From: Lysobacteraceae bacterium
Lineage (GTDB): Bacteria > Pseudomonadota > Gammaproteobacteria > Xanthomonadales > BQJN01
Length of the DNA stretch: 58,622 nt
NCBI GenBank assembly: GCA_021604725.1
Contig: BQJN01000014.1
Span: forward strand, 1-58,622
Direction of reading: 5' to 3'
Shown: one piece after another, positions 26,651-35,392 of the stretch
Layout of the letters: each line of letters opens with the position of its first letter
Position numbering within the stretch: the first letter of the stretch is position 1
Made by a program: the position numbers and the translations under genes
Notes under the pieces: model-generated
What the model saw: the letters and a program-made list of their open reading frames with translations, nothing else
What the model was told of the DNA's origin: nothing
Databases searched by the model: none

Positions 26651-27034
26651 ATGAAACAGTTGTCTGAATCTCAGTTGCCGCATGCACTGCGAGCTGATGG
26701 GCCCAAGGACCGTGTGAGCATCGATCTGCACAAGCAGGTGATGCAGCGAATCGAACAGCGCAATGCGCCAGCCTTCTCCGCGCGATGGAAGCTGATTGTG
26801 GCCGGCGGATTGAGTCTATCGTTGGCAGTCGCTGCGGTCATTTATGTTCAGCCAAATGAACCCATACGAAGTACGCGAGGCTTCGCTTCAATTGCCAACG
26901 TGTTAGAGACGGCTCCAGTGGCCCAGGTGTCGCTGGGCATTCCTGAGCAAACACTGAAAAATGAGCTCGTTGCGCTGAATGCCGATGCGCAAAAAGTTGT
27001 TGCGGGTACGCCGCTGGAGCGATTGTTGCGTTAG
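26651..27034 (+). CDS. Putative single-pass anti-sigma factor
   Basis: The protein has 127 residues from the ATG at 26651, one base after the sigma stop; the open frame extends upstream into the sigma gene, which I discount. The first 50 residues are cytoplasmic (HALRADGPKDRVSIDLHKQVMQRIEQ), followed by one membrane helix at about 52-72 (LIVAGGLSLSLAVAAVIYV) and an extracytoplasmic tail of about 55 residues. This topology and position match anti-sigma factors. No zinc-binding HxxxCxxC motif is present. The function is inferred from context. Confidence 0.55.
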   Translation: MKQLSESQLPHALRADGPKDRVSIDLHKQVMQRIEQRNAPAFSARWKLIVAGGLSLSLAVAAVIYVQPNEPIRSTRGFASIANVLETAPVAQVSLGIPEQTLKNELVALNADAQKVVAGTPLERLLR

Positions 27035-27068
27035 TATCTGACTTCGATCGAACGACGCGAGGACACGC

Positions 27069-27554
27069 ATGAAGAACTTGACACTGATATGCCTACCGGC
27101 ATTGGCCTTGGTGGCATTCCAGTCATCGGCGCAGCAATATGTCTATCCAGCCAATGGCCAAAGCCCCGAACAACAGCAGCAAGATGAGTACGAGTGTCAT
27201 GCCTGGGCTGTTTCTGAATCGGGATTCGACCCAACGCAGGCCAGCAACCCTGGAACGGTAGCTCAAGCGCCGCCGACAACTGCGACAGGGTCAACACCTG
27301 GTGCAGGAGCGAGCGGTGCAGTGCGTGGTGCCGCGGCGGGTGTCATTATCGGGGACAGCAGCGAATCGGCCGCAAAAGGGGCAGCTGCCGGGGCCGTCCT
27401 GGCTCGTAGCTCATCACGTCGACACAACCGTCGAGCCCGTGCCGAGACCGAGGCGGTCAATGAAGCAGTGCAGCAAGACTATGCCGCCCATCAAGACGGC
27501 TATAACAAGGCTCGCAGCGTCTGCCTCAAAGGTCGCGGTTACACCGTTGAGTAG
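27069..27554 (+). CDS. Secreted glycine-zipper protein
   Basis: This 161-residue exported protein has a signal peptide ending near SSAQQ. A YECHAWAVSESGFDPTQA segment is the pattern seen at the start of YMGG/glycine-zipper proteins. A glycine zipper follows (GAGASGAVRGAAAGVIIGDSSESAAKGAAAGAVLA, about 79-113), then a basic SSSRRHNRRAR run and a C-terminal CLKGRGYTVE. Such proteins associate with outer membranes; the exact role is unknown. It follows the second sigma/anti-sigma pair by 34 bases. Its 3' end overlaps the convergent murU gene by 29 bases (27526-27554). Confidence 0.75.
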   Translation: MKNLTLICLPALALVAFQSSAQQYVYPANGQSPEQQQQDEYECHAWAVSESGFDPTQASNPGTVAQAPPTTATGSTPGAGASGAVRGAAAGVIIGDSSESAAKGAAAGAVLARSSSRRHNRRARAETEAVNEAVQQDYAAHQDGYNKARSVCLKGRGYTVE

Positions 27555-28206
27555 CGACTGACTCGATTGTTTCCAGCCGGCTCACTGTGCCGGCATCGAA
27601 CCAGAGCCCTTCGTAGACCTCGCCGCTGACCAGACCCTGGTCGGCGGCGTGTCGCAAACGTGGAACAACCGAAAAGGCTTTTCCAGAGGGTTTGTCGGCC
27701 AGTTTTGGGTCGTAGACCGCAATCCCTGAGTAGGTGTATCGCGGTGCGCCGTCATTTTGCACCTTTTGGCCTAAAAGGGCGAAATCACCGTCAGGATTAT
27801 GGTCCGGGTTGGGAACCAGCACCAGATGGGCAGTGTCCACTTTTTTCTGAACCAATCTGTGGACCGGGAAATCCGTCCAGATATCAGCATTCATGGCGAT
27901 AAACGGCTGCTCACCGAGCAGCTGGCGCGCATGATGTATGGCGCCGCCACTGTCCAGTGGCTGTGGGCCTTCATCGCTGTACTGGATACGCACGCCGTTC
28001 TGGCTGCCATCACCGAGGTGTTCGCGAATCAACCGGCCAAGCCAGGACAGGTTGATAACGATATCGGTAACGCCGCCGTTGCGCAGTGCGGCGATTCGCT
28101 TTTCAATCAGCGTGCTGCCGGCGACGCTAATCAGCGGCTTCGGCGTGCTGTCCGTTAGCGGGCGTAGTCTTTCGCCACGGCCTGCTGCATAAAGCAGCGC
28201 CTTCAA
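27526..28206 (-). CDS. murU: N-acetylmuramate alpha-1-phosphate uridylyltransferase
   Basis: MurU converts MurNAc-1-phosphate to UDP-MurNAc in the recycling route of Pseudomonas-type bacteria that bypasses fosfomycin-sensitive MurA. The 226 residues carry the nucleotidyltransferase signature LLYAAGRGERLRPLTDSTPKPLI at the N-terminus, AMNADIWTDFPV near residue 100, and a C-terminal YEGLWFDAGTVSRLETIES. The start TTG overlaps the amgK stop as TTGA, so translation is coupled. It is the last gene of the long minus-strand transcript from hisG and overlaps the convergent glycine-zipper gene. Confidence 0.92.
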   Translation of the reverse strand: MKALLYAAGRGERLRPLTDSTPKPLISVAGSTLIEKRIAALRNGGVTDIVINLSWLGRLIREHLGDGSQNGVRIQYSDEGPQPLDSGGAIHHARQLLGEQPFIAMNADIWTDFPVHRLVQKKVDTAHLVLVPNPDHNPDGDFALLGQKVQNDGAPRYTYSGIAVYDPKLADKPSGKAFSVVPRLRHAADQGLVSGEVYEGLWFDAGTVSRLETIESVATQRCNRDL

Positions 28207-29204
28207 CTGGCTTTCCTTGCTTGTATTTCCAGGGCGGGCATGACGCGCGACCGCACCAATTCGGCCAGGCCTTCCAGGGCTTGATAGCGACTGCAGACCT
28301 CGAGAATGTACTGCACTGTTCTTGGCACATCAGACAGGTAACCCGACTTGCCGTCACGGTAATTGAGCCGTGCAAAGATGCCCGCCGCTTTGAGGTGTCT
28401 TTGAACACCCACCCAGTCGAACCAGAGCCGCCAGGTTTGCGAGTCAACATCCGGGGCAAATAGCGAGCGATAACCCTCGGACCAACGCTCGACCCAGGCA
28501 TTGGGCCAGCGTACATAACAATCGCGCAGTAGCGAGACCAGGTCATAGGTGATCGGTCCGCGCACAGCATCCTGAAAATCGAGTACGCCGGGGCTATTGT
28601 TTTCAGTCACCATCAGATTGCGACAATGGTAGTCGCGATGGACGAACACCTGACGCTGCTTCAGCGCCTGGTCACAAAGCAATGCAAAGGCATGGTGTAG
28701 CGTGGTCTGTTCATCGCTGGACAACTCCAGCTCAAGGTGCTTGCCTAGCAGCCAGTCTTTGAACAATGCCATTTCGGCGTTGAGCAGTTGCTGGTCGTAG
28801 GCCGGCAGCGACGACGGGTCGATTTTTTGAATGTCATGAAGTGCCGACAAGGCCTTCTCATACAGCGCATCAGCGGACTTCACGTTTAAAGCATGCGAGT
28901 AAAGCTGGTCACCAAGGTCTGTCAGCAACAGGAAGCCATGCCGCAAATCGGTGGCCAGAACTTCGGGTGCATTGACACCTGCTTGCCGTAGCCGGTGTGC
29001 AATATCGATAAATGGGCCGCAATCTTCGTGCTGCGGTGGCGCATCCATGACAATCAAGGAGCGGCCGTTGTCATCAACCCGCAAGTAGCGCCGAAAGCTG
29101 GCATCGGCCGAGGCGATTGAAATCCGGGCGTCCTGGTGGCCGAGTTCGCTTGCCAGCCAATGTTGCAGCGATAGTTGCCGGGCGTCAGTCACTATGACCC
29201 TCAT
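28203..29204 (-). CDS. amgK: N-acetylmuramate/N-acetylglucosamine kinase
   Basis: AmgK is the cytoplasmic anomeric kinase that phosphorylates recycled MurNAc or GlcNAc at C1, feeding MurU. Its aminoglycoside-phosphotransferase fold is marked by the catalytic loop VHRDYHCRNLMV and the metal box VLDFQDAVRGPITYDLVSLLRD. From the ATG at 29204 it is 333 residues; a GTG at 29192 is an alternative that fits family N-termini less well. Its start lies inside the 3' end of hisE (20-base overlap), tying cell-wall recycling to the histidine transcript. MurU follows directly. Confidence 0.9.
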   Translation of the reverse strand: MRVIVTDARQLSLQHWLASELGHQDARISIASADASFRRYLRVDDNGRSLIVMDAPPQHEDCGPFIDIAHRLRQAGVNAPEVLATDLRHGFLLLTDLGDQLYSHALNVKSADALYEKALSALHDIQKIDPSSLPAYDQQLLNAEMALFKDWLLGKHLELELSSDEQTTLHHAFALLCDQALKQRQVFVHRDYHCRNLMVTENNSPGVLDFQDAVRGPITYDLVSLLRDCYVRWPNAWVERWSEGYRSLFAPDVDSQTWRLWFDWVGVQRHLKAAGIFARLNYRDGKSGYLSDVPRTVQYILEVCSRYQALEGLAELVRSRVMPALEIQARKAS

Positions 29205-29472
29205 GACGGCTGGCCAATACCTTCTTGACATCATCCATGCTCAGGCCGCGACTATGCAGTCCAACCAGTAGGTGATAGATCAAATCGGCCGCTTCATCGG
29301 CGACGCGGTCGGCTGATTCGGCGGCAATGGCCAGAGCGACTTCAGCGCCTTCCTCGGCGATCTTCTTTGCTACCGATACCTTGCCTGCGGTAAGTAGCCT
29401 CGAGGTGTAACTTTCGTTGTTTGGCAACAGCGCTCGGTCTGCAATGATTTGCTCAAGATCAGTCAGTTTCAT
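29185..29472 (-). CDS. hisE: Phosphoribosyl-ATP pyrophosphatase
   Basis: HisE hydrolyses phosphoribosyl-ATP to phosphoribosyl-AMP (step 2 of histidine synthesis). It has 95 residues from the ATG at 29472, although the frame is open to 29505. The MazG-like motif KKIAEEGAEVALAIAAES, then DRVADEAADLIYHLLVGL, gives the metal-binding glutamates and aspartate. In E. coli this domain is fused to HisI; here the two are separate genes with 78 bases between. amgK overlaps its end. Confidence 0.93.
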   Translation of the reverse strand: MKLTDLEQIIADRALLPNNESYTSRLLTAGKVSVAKKIAEEGAEVALAIAAESADRVADEAADLIYHLLVGLHSRGLSMDDVKKVLASRHEGHSD

Positions 29473-29550
29473 GTTTTGAGAGAGTCCAAAGGGTATTCGG
29501 CGCAATTGCGCAGGTTAGCGGATTGCTAGGGGTGACGCCAAGCTCGAAGG

Positions 29551-29907
29551 TCAGTTGGCAGTTGAGTCTCGAGTCTGCGCTGGTGTATCGAAACAAGTGC
29601 GCGTGCCAAGGTGACAGGTCGGCCCTATCGGTCGAACTTTAATTAGCAGCGTGTCCCGGTCGCAGTCGACATCGATGGAGTCGACCAGTAGAAAATGACC
29701 GGATGTCTCACCCTTGCACCACAACGTTTGTCGGGAACGCGAGAAAAACCATACCTTGCCGTCGTTTTGAGTTCTGGCCAGCGAATCGGCGTTCATGAAG
29801 CCCAGCATCAGCACTGCGTGGTCGTTACTGTCTTGAATGATGGTAGGCAACAGGCCGTTTGCGCATTTGTTCCAATCGAGGCTGGCAGGATCGATAAGCT
29901 GGCTCAT
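29551..29907 (-). CDS. hisI: Phosphoribosyl-AMP cyclohydrolase
   Basis: HisI opens the purine ring of phosphoribosyl-AMP (step 3). Its 118 residues carry the typical [21 protein letters not shown] near 50-70, the acidic [13 protein letters not shown] magnesium/zinc site near 78-90 and a second cysteine-rich zinc segment [11 protein letters not shown]. It is a stand-alone protein rather than the HisIE fusion of enterobacteria. Its start overlaps hisF by 4 bases. A 78-base gap, the largest inside the operon, separates it from hisE. Confidence 0.93.
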   Translation of the reverse strand: MSQLIDPASLDWNKCANGLLPTIIQDSNDHAVLMLGFMNADSLARTQNDGKVWFFSRSRQTLWCKGETSGHFLLVDSIDVDCDRDTLLIKVRPIGPTCHLGTRTCFDTPAQTRDSTAN

Positions 29908-30671
29908 AGTCTGACCTCTATGCCCTGTTCGGCTACCGTAGCCTTGACTTGGTTCGGTGTCAGGGTACCAAGGTGGAAGATCGATGCGGCGAGGGCACCG
30001 TCAACATCGGCCTGATTGAAAACATCTACAAAATCGTCGGCGCAGCCGGCACCACCAGAGGCAATCAGTGGCACGTCGCAAACGGCGCGTACGTCGTTGC
30101 ATTGCTCAATATCAAATCCAGTGCGCACGCCGTCGGCATTCATGCAATTGAGGACGATCTCGCCGGCCCCGCGCCGCTGCACTTCTCGGACCCAATCCAG
30201 GGTGCTGCGCTGCGCTTTATGGATGGTGGCTGTGTCGCCAGTGCATTGATAGATTTCATAGCCGGTCGGTCCCATTTGCGTATCAATACCAATCACCACG
30301 CACTGGCTGCCACAACGCGCAGCCAATTGGTCTATTAATTCTGGATTGCGCAGGGCAGGGGTATTGATAGAGATTTTGTCTGCGCCGGCATCAAGAATTT
30401 GCACGGCGCGATCGACACTGGTGATGCCGCCGGCAACGCTAAATGGGATGTCGATCAAATCACTGATGCGACGAATCCAACTGGCGTCTACCGATGCGCC
30501 AGCCGGGCTGGCTGCGATGTCGTAGAACACCAGCTCGTCCGCGCCAGACTGGCAGTAGAGTAGTGCCAATTCCAGCGGGTCGCCGAGATCGCGGTGATTA
30601 CGAAAGCGGACGCCTTTGACGACACGGCCGGATTTGACGTCCAGGCAGGGAATTATGCGGCGGGCTGGCAT
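29904..30671 (-). CDS. hisF: Imidazole glycerol phosphate synthase, cyclase subunit
   Basis: HisF is the beta/alpha-barrel subunit that uses ammonia from HisH to close the imidazole ring. Its 255 residues show the catalytic aspartate near D11 in [14 protein letters not shown], phosphate-binding [13 protein letters not shown], the second aspartate near D130 in VVIGIDTQ, and [13 protein letters not shown]. The start overlaps the end of hisA by 19 bases. Confidence 0.97.
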   Translation of the reverse strand: MPARRIIPCLDVKSGRVVKGVRFRNHRDLGDPLELALLYCQSGADELVFYDIAASPAGASVDASWIRRISDLIDIPFSVAGGITSVDRAVQILDAGADKISINTPALRNPELIDQLAARCGSQCVVIGIDTQMGPTGYEIYQCTGDTATIHKAQRSTLDWVREVQRRGAGEIVLNCMNADGVRTGFDIEQCNDVRAVCDVPLIASGGAGCADDFVDVFNQADVDGALAASIFHLGTLTPNQVKATVAEQGIEVRL

Positions 30672-31363
30672 TGGCCTATGGCTCCTTGCAACATGGCGCG
30701 ACCAACAATGGCGCCGCTAACGCCAGTTTCACGCAATCGCTGCAGGTCCTGGTCATTGCGTACGCCGCCTGAGGCCTGCACTTGGAAGTCTGACCAGTCG
30801 CTGACCAGACGGCGATAAAACTCGGTATCCGGGCCTTGCATTGCGCCGTCGCGTTGAATGACTGTGCTCAAGACGTGTTTGATGCCAGCGCTGGAAGCGC
30901 GTTCAAAAAGCTTCGCGGCGGGGAGATCGGACTGGGTCCAGCCATCGGTAGCGACGCGCATGCGACTATCCAGGTCTGCGGCCAGTACAACGTGTTCCGG
31001 TCCGAAGCGATCGACCCATTCGGCCATTGCTGATGGATCTTTGACCAAAGTCGTGCCTAACACCACGCGTTTGACGCCAATGGCAAACAGCTCCAGTGCA
31101 TCCTGGGGACTGCGAATACCACCGCCGACTTGAACGGTGCCACCGAAGGCCTCGACCAGTGCGGCGATGGTGTCTGTTTGTGTTCTGACGCCATCTTTGG
31201 CCGCCGCCAGGTCGACCACGTGCATCACCGAGTAGCCCTTGCTGGCAAACGATTGTGCAAATTCAGTCGGCGTCTGCTCAAACCGAGTGACCTGTTGGTA
31301 ATCGCCCCGGTAAAGGCGTACGACTTGACCGTCGATCAGGTCGATGGCGGGGATGGTCAACAC
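30653..31363 (-). CDS. hisA: ProFAR isomerase
   Basis: HisA is the beta/alpha-barrel isomerase that converts ProFAR to PRFAR, a homologue of HisF. Its 236 residues include [18 protein letters not shown] (catalytic aspartate near residue 8), [14 protein letters not shown] and a C-terminal [14 protein letters not shown] phosphate site. The start is GTG at 31363-31361, overlapping the hisH stop by 7 bases, which indicates translational coupling. Confidence 0.97.
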   Translation of the reverse strand: MLTIPAIDLIDGQVVRLYRGDYQQVTRFEQTPTEFAQSFASKGYSVMHVVDLAAAKDGVRTQTDTIAALVEAFGGTVQVGGGIRSPQDALELFAIGVKRVVLGTTLVKDPSAMAEWVDRFGPEHVVLAADLDSRMRVATDGWTQSDLPAAKLFERASSAGIKHVLSTVIQRDGAMQGPDTEFYRRLVSDWSDFQVQASGGVRNDQDLQRLRETGVSGAIVGRAMLQGAIGQCQPAA

Positions 31364-31950
31364 AGAAAATTCTCCAATAATTTTTGGCCAACTGGGCCGG
31401 ATCGTTCAGGGTGAAATTGCGCACCAACACGATTTTCGAATGCCGCCAATGCTGTGATCGGCTTGCTGGCCTGGGCGCTGAGGATGGTGTGCTGGTCGAC
31501 GTCTGCAGCGAAACTGTGCACAAAGTAGGCGTAGTCACCGCCGCGAAGTCCGTTGCTGATGGGGTGTGATCGATCGGCATGCAATTGACACCACCCCATG
31601 TTGGGGACTCGAAAGCCCGCGGCCGGTTGCAGTTTCTTGACGCGTCCAGGCAGCAGGCCCAGGCCGCAAATATCGCCTTCGTCCAGCGACTGATACATCA
31701 GCTGCATGCCCAGGCACACGCCCAGCAGTGGGCGCTCAAAGGTCTGCAAGACTTCGGCGATACCGGTGCTGTTCAAGTGATTCATAACCGGCTCGGCGTG
31801 GCCGACACCCGGCAGCACCACCCGTTCAGCCTTGGCGATAAGGTCTGGGTCGGCACTGGTGATGGTCTGCGCACCAAGTCGCGAAAAGGCGGACCGTACC
31901 GCCCCCAGATTGCCCCCGCCGATATCGACGATGGTGATGTTAGGTCTCAC
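31357..31950 (-). CDS. hisH: Imidazole glycerol phosphate synthase, glutamine amidotransferase subunit
   Basis: HisH is the class I amidotransferase that supplies ammonia to HisF. The chosen start is GTG at 31950-31948, overlapping the hisB stop as GTGA, with N-terminus VRPNITIVDIGGGNLGAVRSAF (197 residues). An upstream ATG-led frame to 32010 would lie in hisB and is unlikely. The nucleophile cysteine is in LLGVCLGMQLMYQ near residue 77, and the histidine-glutamate pair is in AQFHPERSG near 180. Confidence 0.96.
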   Translation of the reverse strand: MRPNITIVDIGGGNLGAVRSAFSRLGAQTITSADPDLIAKAERVVLPGVGHAEPVMNHLNSTGIAEVLQTFERPLLGVCLGMQLMYQSLDEGDICGLGLLPGRVKKLQPAAGFRVPNMGWCQLHADRSHPISNGLRGGDYAYFVHSFAADVDQHTILSAQASKPITALAAFENRVGAQFHPERSGPVGQKLLENFLC

Positions 31951-33011
31951 AACACACCTTTGCTGGACGGGATCGCCCCATCGCGCTGTTCTGTCGCCTG
32001 TGCCAGGCATCGGGCAAAGGCTTTGAACGCACCTTCAGCCATATGATGGTTGTTGTCGCCCCGTACATTGAGGTGTATGGCAGCGCCCAGCGATTGAGCC
32101 AGCGACTTGAAAAAGTGCGGGATCATCTCTGTCGACAATTGACCGACCTGCGGTGATGTAAAGGCGATATCGATCTGACTAATCGGGCGCCCAGACAAAT
32201 CAATCGCACATTGCGCCAAGGTTTCATCCATCGGCAAGGTGAAACCATAGCGCCCAATGCCGCGCCGTTGATCCAACGCCTTGTCTAAGGCCTCGCCCAG
32301 CGCCAGCGCGCAATCTTCTACCGTGTGGTGGTCATCGATGTGCGTATCACCGATGCAGCGCATTTGGATATCGATACCGCCATGCTGGGCGATCTGTGCC
32401 AGCATGTGATCGAAAAAACCAATACCGGTTTCAATTTCGAACTGGGGCTGCGCTGGGTCGAGGTCGACCTGCACTTCAATCGCCGTCTCATTGGTCCGCC
32501 GTTGCACCGAGCCTTTGCGCGGCTGATCAAGTACCTGGCGCACAATCTCCGGCCAGCTCTGACCTTCGGGTCCGACCCGAAAACCACGCACGCCCATGTT
32601 TTCGGCCAATTGCAGGTCTGTGACGCGATCACCGACAACGAAGCTACGCTGGTAGTCCAGGTCACCGCCGCGCATCAACGGCAGAACCAGTCCTACCGCT
32701 GGTTTGCGATTTGGGCTGGGGTTGTCCTCAAAACTATCATCGACCAGCACCTCGCTGAAGGTAATGCCTTGCGATGAAAACAAATCCATCATGTGCTGCT
32801 GTGCTGGCAGATAATCCTGCATCGGAAATGAGTCGGTACCTAACCCATCCTGATTGGTGACGATGACCAGCTCATAGCCGGCATCAACCAGGCGCAACAG
32901 GCTGGCAATGACCCCCGGCATCAGCTTGACCTTTTCGACCGCATCGACCTGAAAGTCTTCGGGTTCCTCAATCAAGGTGCCGTCGCGATCAACAAAAGCG
33001 ATTCGTCTCAT
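31947..33011 (-). CDS. hisB: Bifunctional histidinol-phosphatase / imidazoleglycerol-phosphate dehydratase
   Basis: This is the fused HisB as in E. coli: 354 residues. The N-terminal HAD phosphatase (about 1-165) has FVDRDGTLIEEP and VTNQDGLG. The C-terminal dehydratase (about 170-354) has the manganese ligands in GFFDHMLAQIAQHGGI, DDHHTVEDCALALGEAL and DNNHHMAEGAFKAFARCLAQ. The two reactions sit at either side of HisC in the pathway. Its start abuts the hisC stop by one base. Confidence 0.97.
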   Translation of the reverse strand: MRRIAFVDRDGTLIEEPEDFQVDAVEKVKLMPGVIASLLRLVDAGYELVIVTNQDGLGTDSFPMQDYLPAQQHMMDLFSSQGITFSEVLVDDSFEDNPSPNRKPAVGLVLPLMRGGDLDYQRSFVVGDRVTDLQLAENMGVRGFRVGPEGQSWPEIVRQVLDQPRKGSVQRRTNETAIEVQVDLDPAQPQFEIETGIGFFDHMLAQIAQHGGIDIQMRCIGDTHIDDHHTVEDCALALGEALDKALDQRRGIGRYGFTLPMDETLAQCAIDLSGRPISQIDIAFTSPQVGQLSTEMIPHFFKSLAQSLGAAIHLNVRGDNNHHMAEGAFKAFARCLAQATEQRDGAIPSSKGVL

Positions 33012-34072
33012 CAGTGGTTGCCCGCCATTGCACGTTGCCCAGGAAGCGTCGACTGCAAATCGATAAGCAGCTTTAGCAGACGGTCGTTCTGTTGCTGCGT
33101 GCCAACACTGATGCGAACGGCATTGTTCAAATTCGCATATTCGGTCACTCGCCGAAGTGAAACGCCAGACGCGCGAGCCTGTTTGACCAGCCGATCGGCA
33201 TCACTGACCTCAAGCAGCAGGAAATTGGCATCACTGGGCCAAACCTTCAGCACATAGGACAACTGCGGAAGTGCTCGCTTCAATTGCTCTCTGGCTCGTC
33301 GTACCTGTTGCACTCGAAGCTCAATCAGATTGGGAGTGCTTAAAGCTTGCATGGCAGCATCGACAACAGGCGATGGAATCGGGTAGGGGGGCAGGGCAGC
33401 TGCAATGGTGTTGATGGTGGTTTCAGCCCCGATAGCGACACCCAATCGCAGGCCGGCCAGTCCGTAGGCTTTGGACAAGGTCCGCAGGACGATCAGATTT
33501 GGCGTCTGTGTAGCTTGCTTTGCCAGTGAAGGTAGAACGCTAAACTCTACGTAGGCCTCATCCAGTACCACCAATACTTCAGGCGCAAGCGCGTCCAGCA
33601 GACGGCCAATCTGATCTTCACTGATTGTGGTGCCGCTTGGGTTGTTTGGACTGCACAAGAAAACGATTGAAGCATCATTTTGTCTGGTGGCCATGACAAT
33701 AGCCGGGATATCTATGGCGAAGTCATCGCTGCGTTTGAGTGGGCAATTGATCGTTTTGGCACCATGCAACGTAGCGTAGTGCCGATACATCTCAAACGCT
33801 GGCGAACATTGCACCAGGGCGCCGTTGCCAGGTTGCAATACAGACCGAATAATCAAGTCAATCGCCTCATCGCTGCCGCGACTAAGGAGCAACTGCTTGG
33901 TGTCTACTTCATAGACCTGCGAAAGCTCTTCTATCAGCGCCCGCGGCTGCGGCTCGGGGTAGCGGTTAAATTCGTCTTCCACCGGCCACTCATTGGCATC
34001 CAGCTTCAGGTCAATGCCTTGCTTGCTCGGTGCGACATACATGGGGGCCGCATTGAGATCGGTCCGAATCAT
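33011..34072 (-). CDS. hisC: Histidinol-phosphate aminotransferase
   Basis: HisC is the PLP-dependent class II aminotransferase that makes histidinol phosphate. Its 353 residues carry LDANEWP near the start, SRGSDEAID, FLCSPNNPSG, VVLDEAYVEF and the Schiff-base lysine in LRTLSKAYGLAGLRLG near residue 208. The ATG overlaps the hisD stop by 4 bases. Confidence 0.96.
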   Translation of the reverse strand: MIRTDLNAAPMYVAPSKQGIDLKLDANEWPVEDEFNRYPEPQPRALIEELSQVYEVDTKQLLLSRGSDEAIDLIIRSVLQPGNGALVQCSPAFEMYRHYATLHGAKTINCPLKRSDDFAIDIPAIVMATRQNDASIVFLCSPNNPSGTTISEDQIGRLLDALAPEVLVVLDEAYVEFSVLPSLAKQATQTPNLIVLRTLSKAYGLAGLRLGVAIGAETTINTIAAALPPYPIPSPVVDAAMQALSTPNLIELRVQQVRRAREQLKRALPQLSYVLKVWPSDANFLLLEVSDADRLVKQARASGVSLRRVTEYANLNNAVRISVGTQQQNDRLLKLLIDLQSTLPGQRAMAGNH

Positions 34073-35379
34073 GCTGCTTCCTCGCTACCGTTACTGTTTA
34101 GACGACACGCTACAGCTTGAGCGTGTGCACGCAGCCCTTCGGCTTCGGCCAGTGCAATTGTCGCCGGGCCCAGTCGGTCTGCCGATGCTCGGTCAAACGA
34201 CTGAAAGGTCACCGCTTTCATAAACGACGACGGATCAACGGTGCCCTGAAACCGAGCAGTGCCACCGGTGGGTAGGACGTGGTTGCTGCCACTGGAATAG
34301 TCGCCGAAAGATTCGGCAGCGTAGCGCCCTACGAAGACGGATCCGGCTGCGCGTATCGCGTTGGTCAAGGCGTCGGGTTTATTCACCTGCAGCAACAGGT
34401 GTTCTGGCGCGTATCGATTGGCGACCTCGATCGCCATGCTCAATTCGTCAACCAGGATGAATCGGGCATTGGCCATCGCCAGCTCTGCGATGTCGCGTCG
34501 CGGCAAGTCTTGTAGTTGTGAATCAACCTCTGACTGAGTGGCCTTGATCAAATCGGCATTGGTGGCGACCAGAAGCACCTGCGCATCGCTGCCGTGTTCG
34601 GCCTGGGCCAGTAGATCAGCAGCAATCCAGCGTGGATCAGCCGTCGCGTCTGCAACCACCATCGCCTCGGATGGGCCGGCCAGCATGTCAATGCCGGGAC
34701 CGCCGGCAGCGGTGCTGACTTGTGCCTTGGCCGCTGTGACCCAGGCGTTTCCAGGCCCGAACAATTTGTCACATGGTGCGATCGATTCAGTGCCGAAGGC
34801 CATGGCGGCAATGGCTTGCGCGCCGCCGACCGTGAAGACCTGATCGATGCCGTACTCCAGGGCTGCCCAGGCGATTTCCGGGGCGAGTCCCATAGGCGAG
34901 GGCGGCGTGCACATGATCACTTGCTCACAGCCAGCAATCCTTGCCGGTATGGCCAACATCATCAGTGTCGACACCAGTGGCGCGGTGCCGCCAGGAATAT
35001 ACAGACCAACCCGACGCAAAGGCAGGAATCGTTTGTCGAGTCGTTGCCCCTGCGGGCCTTGCCAGCGTGTGTCTTTTGGCAAGCAGGCTTGCTGAAAGGC
35101 TCGAATGTTTTCTGCCGCCAGCTTGGCTGAACCACGAAAGGCCTGTGTGGTCTTTGCCGCTTGTGCCTGCAAGTCTTTTTTGCTGATCGGCAATTGCGGC
35201 TCAGCGCCATCGAGAACCCGGCTCCAACTGCATAGCGCATCATCACCACCCTGGCGGATTTCCTCAATAATTGCGCCAACCCGTTCGTTCAAGGTGGCGC
35301 GACTGCTGCTGTTGGGCCGTGCCAGGACGGCTTCTTGTTCGATGTTGTCGAGCAGTGTCCAGCGAATAAGTTCGTTCAT
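34069..35379 (-). CDS. hisD: Histidinol dehydrogenase
   Basis: HisD is the zinc-dependent NAD enzyme for the last two steps. At 436 residues it is family-sized. YIPGGTAPLVSTLMMLAIPARIAG, the GNAWVTAAK and PGIDMLAGPSEAMVVAD signature, the zinc and catalytic region AQAEHGSDAQ, and the C-terminal DYSSGSNHVLPTGGTARF are all visible. It follows hisG after 13 bases and overlaps hisC. Confidence 0.97.
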   Translation of the reverse strand: MNELIRWTLLDNIEQEAVLARPNSSSRATLNERVGAIIEEIRQGGDDALCSWSRVLDGAEPQLPISKKDLQAQAAKTTQAFRGSAKLAAENIRAFQQACLPKDTRWQGPQGQRLDKRFLPLRRVGLYIPGGTAPLVSTLMMLAIPARIAGCEQVIMCTPPSPMGLAPEIAWAALEYGIDQVFTVGGAQAIAAMAFGTESIAPCDKLFGPGNAWVTAAKAQVSTAAGGPGIDMLAGPSEAMVVADATADPRWIAADLLAQAEHGSDAQVLLVATNADLIKATQSEVDSQLQDLPRRDIAELAMANARFILVDELSMAIEVANRYAPEHLLLQVNKPDALTNAIRAAGSVFVGRYAAESFGDYSSGSNHVLPTGGTARFQGTVDPSSFMKAVTFQSFDRASADRLGPATIALAEAEGLRAHAQAVACRLNSNGSEEAA

Positions 35380-35392
35380 TTTCGGTCACCAA

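Noticed and set aside
29473..29550. Degenerate fusion linker between hisI and hisE
   Set aside because: The 78 bases carry stop codons and no HisIE linker similarity; two ordinary separate genes explain it.
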